Source: Acanthamoeba sp. SK_2022b (Eukaryota; Discosea; Longamoebia; Acanthamoebidae). Taken from it: a stretch of DNA of 12,115 nucleotides. Position 1 is the first letter of the stretch. Each line of letters opens with the position of its first letter. The notes under the pieces were generated by a model. The model made no database searches and had not been told where the DNA came from. It saw only the letters and a program-made list of their open reading frames with translations. Location: assembly GCA_027943245.1 (NCBI GenBank), contig JANDJZ010000212.1:1-12115 (forward strand), read 5' to 3'. The position numbers and the translations under genes are program-made. This document shows positions 7,094-12,115 of this stretch, in pieces.

Positions 7094-7220
7094 AAGCAGC
7101 CAGCTTATTGCCACACCTTCTTAATGAGCTTCACAAATGTGTTGGGGCAATAGCTAGGAATGAGCAGTTGGCCCTCCATGACATCAAGCATCATTTAGTT
7201 GCTGGGAGTCACTATGGTGG
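7094..7220 (+). CDS. Single exon-like segment with strong splice sites, unknown protein
   Basis: The segment is bounded by an acceptor after a T-rich tract (catgcacactag, ending 7093) and the consensus donor gtaagtac at 7221. It encodes an open helix-like stretch (LLPHLLNELHKCVGAIA, then EQLALHDIKHHLVAG). It starts with two bases of a codon and ends with two. It differs in character from the beta-rich pieces upstream and may belong to a third protein. The downstream partner exon was not found. Confidence 0.35.
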
Positions 7221-7485
7221 GTAAGTACAGAGCAAGTGGCTTATAGTGTGACAAGATGTGGTGAGTGTCATCAGGCCAATCCACAAGATTACTTGGTTAC
7301 TCATGGTACATTGTTGACCACTACGCTGAAAAACACTCCATAGAGCCATTCTGAGGTGGAGATGGACAATAAAGAGGGGAGGAGAGCTGGGCCGTGAGGC
7401 CACCCTGTGGTTTGAGATAAATGTTTGTGCTCCATTTCTGCTCCTCATAGCGTCAAGATGCCAGACCCAATGTCTCGGTTCCATT
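7221..7485. other. Transition from element to host DNA, no gene seen
   Basis: CpG frequency rises from about 7440 onwards to host level. The left part still looks like the element and the right part is probably the 3' flank of the minus-strand SANT gene. No terminal repeat, target-site duplication or RNA gene could be recognised. Confidence 0.4.
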
Positions 7486-8308
7486 TCAACCGCGGAAGCT
7501 TGGAAACCGGAGTTCAGTGATAACAGTCCCCTGCTCTTCTTCGCTGTCTTCCCAGCTCCGCACTCGGCGCATGGTCTCCAAGCGCTCCCGTATCTCTGCG
7601 CTGTTACGTTCGACATATCAACAAGTTAATCTTCCCTACGCGCCCCTGAGGGGGGGGGGGCAATAACGCACGCAGGTCGGGCTGGCAGCAACGCGATGAT
7701 GGCATCCGGCGAGGAGAGTCCCCACTGCGCGACCCCTTCTTCCAAAGTCGCCAGGTCTTCGAGAGACCACACGCCCCTGGTGGAAATAAATCCACTATTT
7801 ACAACCAAAAACGTTCTTGAAAAAGGCTGCGGGCGCATGAAAAGTACGCTGGCAGCTCTTGCTTTTGCGAGCCCGTTCGCTTCCGGCGTGGCTTACGAGG
7901 GTTGCTATCGCTGCTTTCCTCGTCGTCTTCTCGCTTCCGTCGGCGCTTGCCGCCGTGCTGTGCTACGGTGCGGTATTCCTCAGCCACCTCCTTACAGCTT
8001 CGGGCGGTCTCGCTACAATGCCACGCCAGAGCATCGAAGAAGTCCTCGTCCCCAGTGAAACATACCTCGCCCTCCATCTCTTGCTTGTGGAGCTTAGGTC
8101 TCAGCCAGGAAATTGGGTTCCCTTTCTGTTCCTCGAATTTAATTTTTGGCTTGCTGACGTGGCCGGTCTCCAAAAAGGAAGGTGCCCGCTGGGCAACGGG
8201 CCCGTTGCTCCTACGCTCGTTAGGGCGCTACCTGCAGCTGTATCCTGACGCCAAAAATTCGGTAACCGTTTGCAAGAAACAGTCTGCTACCTCGAGAGAT
8301 TCCTTGAC
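7486..8308 (-). CDS. SANT/Myb-like DNA-binding protein, four exons, 5' end uncertain
   Basis: Minus-strand exons: 8308-8267 (tentative), 8188-7848, 7776-7672, 7600-7486. The two 3' introns are both 71 bp (7777-7847 and 7601-7671), GT-AG, with good pyrimidine tracts, one of them a run of 11 C. Splicing gives a continuous frame ending in TGA, and all four exon lengths sum to a multiple of three (about 200 codons). The 8188-7848 exon encodes an acidic/aromatic region (GDEDFFDALAWHC), then basic nuclear-signal-like clusters (GGKRRRKRED, KPRRKR). Across the splice sites follows a SANT/Myb-like repeat: GVWSLEDLATLEEGVAQWG, then IIALLPARPA joined to EIRERLE. The first Trp, the hydrophobic heptads and the LPxR motif fit a single Myb-like helix-turn-helix; the central Trp is replaced. 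Probably nuclear. The start codon is not resolved; an internal Met lies at 8173. Confidence 0.7.
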
Positions 8309-8468
8309 CTACTGGGTTGCGTGCTGAGCAGTAAGGGGGGAACGACCCAAAAACGACTTTCATCTCTCCATAGTACATCTCACATCTCGCTAGCTATACG
8401 GTGGTGGTTGTTATACGAGAGAGCGCTTGAGACTCACCGTATATCTCATTACGCATCGGTAGAGGGCG
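8309..8468. promoter_or_regulatory. Divergent intergenic region between SANT and RasGEF genes
   Basis: About 160 bp separate the most 5' exon seen of the minus-strand gene from the ATG of the RasGEF gene. Part of it may be further 5' exon or UTR of the SANT gene: on the minus strand an ATG near 8457 is followed by a consensus donor gtgagt near 8438. No TATA box is obvious. Confidence 0.35.
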
Positions 8469-10836
8469 ATGGATCCCGCCACTTTAAAGAAACGAGGTTC
8501 TCTCCAGCGAACAGCTCGCCAGAGCGTGCGAAAGGATAGAACCTTCTCCATACCCTGCTTTCTTGACATACCAGTTCGCCCCCCCCCTCACTTCTCCTTC
8601 CCTTGCGCCCCACATCACGTTTGTAGGCAATCATTTCCCCGCCTTCAATCTCATGCTCCTCGTACTACGATTCGGTGTAGTTGACACTTTTAACAATCTT
8701 GCCTCCTCACTTTTAACGCGGTTCCCTACAGAGCCGCTCGGGTGCCGCCATTGGGGCTCATAACGGAGAACAGCGAAGCTCAATTGTTATCTATGGACAG
8801 AAGAAGGACGGTCGCCGGTCCATACGGGCAGGTACGGTGGCGAACTGGCAGCCTGTTGCTCTTATATTGGCTCACTTGGCGGTATCAGGCACACTTGAAT
8901 CGCTCGTGGAACTGTTGGCCGAGGACGAGTTAGCTGACCCGGACTACGTGGAGACCTTCATCGCCACACATAACTACTTCATCGATTCCCAGTCGTTCAT
9001 GAGCAGGTACCAAGCGTGCCCAACACAGGACGCGTGGCGCACAGTCACAAGCAACATGCTGATGTGTTTTACCCCGCCAATTCGCAGACTAATGGCCCGA
9101 TTCTATGATGGCGACGACGCCCGAGTCATTGAGGTGTTCGAAAAATGGATCAACTGTTACGGCAGTGAGGACTTCAGCGAGGAGAATCAGCTTCTCTTCA
9201 ATATGTTCCTTGGCGATCTCGACAGCAAAGGTAGCTCCCCTGCGCATCTCTTGTCCTGAGCGCTCTCCTACAATTCTCATCCACTTCGCCCTGGTCGCGG
9301 TGGCATACGTACAGGCTTGCAGCCGATCACAGAAAAGCTCCGCCAAATGATTCGGGAACAGCAGGCACTAGCCGACAAACGAAAACAACAAGAGGAAGAG
9401 GAGGCGAGAAAGGACGCGGAGGTACGGGTTCGATAGCCTTGCACATCAATACCGTCAACTTACCCAAGTGGCCGTTACGTCTTCAGGAGTTGGCAAACAG
9501 AAATAGCTCCTCCCCAATAGTTATCCTCTACCAAATTAGGTAAGGCTTCGAACTTCTCCCTCCAATGCGACTTTGCTCACGCAAAGCTGGTTTCCTTCTA
9601 GTGGGCTCCATCCGAAGCAGTACACACCACCGCAGATCGCGTTCCATCTCACGCAGATGGAGTATCAGATGTTTTCAGAGATCCCACAGCGCGAATACCT
9701 ACACAATGCATGGAGCAAGAAGGGCGGGCGGGAAGGTCAGCTCCCCGGCCCTATGCGCTTGCAGTTTTAGTGTCTGAGACTCATCGCCCGCTCCCTTTGG
9801 TGGTTCTACAGCCAAAAAGCTCAGCAAGCTTATCGACCGATTTAACGCTGTAAGCTTCTGGGTTGCCACCTCTATTCTCACCCACGGACACTCCACAAAG
9901 AAACGGTACCCACTCTTCGTTCGTAGGAGCAAACTATGCGGAGGTGATGACTATCCGCTCTCCCCCACCAGGGTCCAGATGTTGGTGATGTTTATTGCAG
10001 TGGCGGACATGTGCGTCAAGCTGCAGAACTACCAATCGGCGATGCAGATCTTCTCTGCGCTCAACATGAACCCCGTACAGCGCCTTAAAGACGAGTGGAA
10101 GGGGCTACCCAAGAGGAGCCAACAGATGTATGCCGAACTTCAGACCCTCTTCGCCAGTGAGGGCAACTTCAAAAACTATCGCGGTGTCATGTACGTAACA
10201 GGGTAGAGCAAGACGCAACTCAGTACGTGCTTCACTCACGTGCATCTCCTCTCTTTTTCTTGTAACACGCAGCCGAACGGTCTCGGCGCCAGCCATTCCC
10301 CTCCTCTCCGTCATTCTGTCGGATCTCACGATGATCGAGGAGAACGACAACAACATCGACATCAAGGACAGTACGCGCCCGCGTAGTCCCAAGCCATGAT
10401 GGGCATACACTAACATCATCCCTGATCAGATCCAAGTGTGACAATAGAGACAAGTAATGCCCTGATGAGCCCCGGTGGCACGACTGAGGAGAAGTTGATT
10501 CATTTCGAGAAGATGACGATGATCTACGAGACTCTGAGCGTCCTCAAGCGGTGCTTCGAGGTCTCGTACAGCGAAGCCATGATGGATTCTGTGGCGGCAG
10601 GTGAGGGTACCAAGGGCGAGGGTACAATCGAGGAGCTCCTGTGGATGCTTAGAGTGCTCCCTCGTCTGCCTGAGAAGGAGCTCTACGAGTTCAAGGGAGA
10701 CAGCAAGAAGAAGGTACCCCACACACAACACCCGTACCTGGTGCTGGTCACCCACGTGCTGACCGGAGCCTATGCACAGGTGAAAGAGCTAAAGAAAACA
10801 TACAAGGCTGTGTCCAAGGAGAAGAAGAAGGCGTGA
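8469..10836 (+). CDS. Ras guanine-nucleotide exchange factor (RasGEF_N + CDC25-type RasGEF domain)
   Basis: Promotes GDP release from Ras-family GTPases at the membrane or cytosol. Exons: 8469-8525, 8732-8831, 8889-9006, 9088-9230, 9315-9421, 9487-9539, 9602-9735, 9812-9905, 9972-10190, 10273-10370, 10430-10713, 10780-10836. They total 1464 nt, or 487 codons plus TGA. The start MDPATLKKRGSLQ is an Acanthamoeba-style short basic N-terminus; the first intron (206 bp) is tentative. RasGEF_N at residues about 49-139 (IRAGTLESLVELL restored across 8832-8888; DPDYVETFIATHNYF; VIEVFEKWINCY). A charged helical linker lies at about 143-178 (KQQEEEEARK). CDC25 domain at about 200-420: QIAFHLTQMEYQMF, KLIDRFNAVSFWVATSIL, MFIAVADMCVKLQNYQSAMQ, APAIPLLSVILSDLTMIEE, LIHFEKMTMIYE. 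The tail is lysine-rich (KEKKKA). The intron 10371-10429 has a CTAAC branch-point motif. The last intron (10714-10779, 66 bp) is in frame and free of stops, so its retention would add 22 residues. Confidence 0.92.
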
Positions 10837-11054
10837 GTTTCACGGTTCTTCTCTGCTCTCCGACTCTTGTGCCAACAACATTTTCCCTTCTGTTTCTTTA
10901 AGCGTTTTCCTGCCCATTCTGAGCATTTTCCCGGTTTTCTGCGTCCGTCATTTTTCTGTTTTTTCTGTTCCGTCCTTCTTCGTCTTGGCCGTGAAGATCG
11001 CACATCGCCGCTCCCCCAATCTCAATTGAATTCAATTCAACTCTCACATAGATC
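10837..11054. promoter_or_regulatory. Intergenic region upstream of the La gene
   Basis: It holds the RasGEF 3' flank, a long T/C-rich tract (about 10880-10985), and a perfect 14-bp palindrome AATTGAATTCAATT at 11024-11037, about 18 bp before the La start codon. The La promoter and 5' UTR presumably lie here. No TATA box is evident. Confidence 0.4.
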
Positions 11055-12082
11055 ATGGAACAGCCCAACGAAAGCCAGAAGAGGAAGCTTGACCTCAACG
11101 AGACTGAGGCGGGTGCCCCGAAGGCCGAGGAGGCGACTGGAGAGCCCAGCGCCAAGAAGGCCAAGGTGGAGGAGATCACTCCTGCCAAGATCAAGAAGCA
11201 GATCGAGTACTACTTCTCCGACAGCAACTACCGCCGCGACAAGTGGCTCCAGGAAGAAGCCGCCAAGCACCCGGAGGGATGTACGTATTTTTACCTCCCA
11301 TGCGTTGTGTAACTAAAATCATGCAAATTTGGAATTTCTGGAGAAATGATTTTTGTTTGGTCAATGATCTCGAGATCGAGATGTGTCTTTGGCTCACATT
11401 CTTACTTCATCAGTCATCGAGATCGCCAAGATCGCCGCCTTCCCTCGTCTTCAGTCGATGACCACCGATTTGAGCGTCGTCACTGACCTCATGCGCAGCT
11501 CCGATCGCCTTACGGTACGATACACTAATCCGCGTTCATAGGAGTGCCCGCAAGGCTATGCAAATTAACCCTTTGTTTCCTGATTTACCACCAAGGTGTC
11601 GGACGATGGCCTGCTCGTGAAGAGGGCGCACCCTCTGCCTGCTGAGGACGACTCGTACAAGAAGACCATCTTTGTTGTACGTGCCGCTGCTCCCTGGCCT
11701 CTCTCGCCGTGCCTGACATTTGCACTCTCCCTCTTGTTATGTTTGGCCAACTGTAGAGGGGACTCCCGGAGGACGTCACCATCGATTCCCTCGAGGCCCA
11801 CTTCTCTCCCTCTGGCGCCGTTGCCCGCGTCATCATCTTCAGGGACGAGAACAAGAAGCCCAAGGTACGGTTGCATCTTCAGGAACGAGCGGTCCTTGTC
11901 AGTTTTCGTCTTGTTGTGGAGGAGACTTGACAGGCACGGAGGCGAGTGTTTTTAACTGGTCGGGTCGTGCCGTTTTGGTAGGGCGATGCCTGCGTCGAGT
12001 TCGAGACGGAGGAGGCTGCCAAGGCCGCCAAGGCCACCGAGAAGCAGGACTTCAACGGCCGCGAGATCACCGTTTCGGCCAA
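11055..12082 (+). CDS. La (SSB/LARP3-type) RNA-binding protein, 3'-partial
   Basis: La binds the UUU-OH end of new RNA polymerase III transcripts and protects and folds tRNA and other small RNA precursors, mainly in the nucleus. Exons: 11055-11280, 11414-11514, 11596-11676, 11757-11864, 11982-12082, continuing beyond the window; introns are 133, 81, 80 and 117 bp. The start is the first ATG of an open frame with an acidic/basic N-terminal extension (residues 1-40, KRK and KKAK clusters). La motif at residues about 41-120: KIKKQIEYYFSDSNYRRDKWL-type core, FIEIAKIAAFPR restored across intron 1, then LMRSSDRLTVSDDGLLVKR. RRM1 begins at about 133: RNP2 IFVRGL is restored across 11677-11756 and RNP1 is KGDACVEF, restored across 11865-11981. 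All five donors begin GTAC. 12083-12115 reads as the start of intron 5 (gtacgc), though the frame stays open. Confidence 0.94.
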
Positions 12083-12115
12083 GTACGCACGCCTCCTGTG
12101 CCGACGATGTCTGTC

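Larger units (their letters stand above)
1976..7250. mobile_element. CpG-depleted transposable element or nested element block, boundaries approximate
   Basis: Between about 2000 and 7450 the DNA differs from both flanks. CpG falls to roughly one per 100 bp by manual count, with none in 4321-4620, while the sirtuin and La exons carry about 6 to 12 per 100 bp. The block contains a DDE transposase core, a zinc-finger gene and further exon-like pieces, all on the + strand. The left edge is taken as the 26-bp inverted arm at 1976. No matching copy of that arm was found near 7200-7480, so the right edge is unresolved and no target-site duplication could be identified. It could be one element with extra genes, or several decayed insertions. 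Confidence 0.6.

Noticed and set aside
7212..7616. 134-codon minus-strand frame beginning MSNVTAQRYG
   Set aside because: It overlaps the last SANT exon in a different frame and runs past its stop into the element border; the spliced frame explains the same bases better.
7859..8248. Plus-strand frame with a signal-peptide-like hydrophobic start
   Set aside because: It is antisense to the basic, acidic-rich exon of the minus-strand SANT gene. Leu/Ser/Ala-rich hydrophobic frames are expected opposite such codons.
1..12115. CRISPR array, tRNA, rRNA or bacterial operon features
   Set aside because: No regularly spaced direct repeats and no cloverleaf or rRNA core sequences were seen. The spliced genes make a prokaryotic reading untenable.

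Overview
The window looks like nuclear DNA of an intron-rich unicellular eukaryote. The protein-coding flanks are GC- and CpG-rich and hold closely packed genes split by short GT-AG introns (about 57-133 bp). The gene set (class IV sirtuin, stand-alone RasGEF, La protein, SANT/Myb-like factor) and the compact structure suggest an amoebozoan such as Acanthamoeba. That taxonomic guess is inference; no rRNA or other marker is present.

Layout. 1-1215 (+): 3' part of a SIRT6/SIRT7-type NAD-dependent deacylase gene. 1354-1940 (+): remains of a coiled-coil and disordered-tail coding region, possibly a truncated host gene or an alternative sirtuin tail. About 1976-7250: a foreign block of roughly 5 kb, very poor in CpG and rich in TG/CA. 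Its left edge has 26-bp inverted arms enclosing degenerate telomere-like repeats and a perfect 15-bp hairpin. Inside are the broken or intron-split pieces of a DDE-type transposase (2361-3395), a C2H2 zinc-finger protein with a repetitive proline/serine/leucine linker (3869-4642), and an array of exon-like pieces rich in beta-strand and N-glycosylation motifs (4863-7220). The right edge lies somewhere between about 7220 and 7480. 7486-8308 (-): a SANT/Myb-like gene. 8469-10836 (+): a 12-exon RasGEF gene of about 487 codons, whose exon lengths sum to an intact frame. 11055-12082+ (+): the 5' part of a La (SSB) protein gene with La motif and RRM, running off the window.

The three flanking (+) genes and the (-) SANT gene are ordinary host genes: nuclear protein deacylation, transcription, Ras signalling and RNA polymerase III transcript handling. 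They are not an operon and share no pathway. The SANT and RasGEF genes are divergent and probably share a short promoter region. The notable part is the 5-kb block. It has the sequence signature of cytosine methylation followed by deamination, carries a recognisable transposase catalytic core, and appears to carry extra spliced genes not needed for transposition.

All gene models were assembled by eye from reading frame, protein-family motifs and GT/AG junctions. Junctions are firm where a conserved motif is restored exactly (sirtuin, RasGEF, La) and tentative elsewhere.
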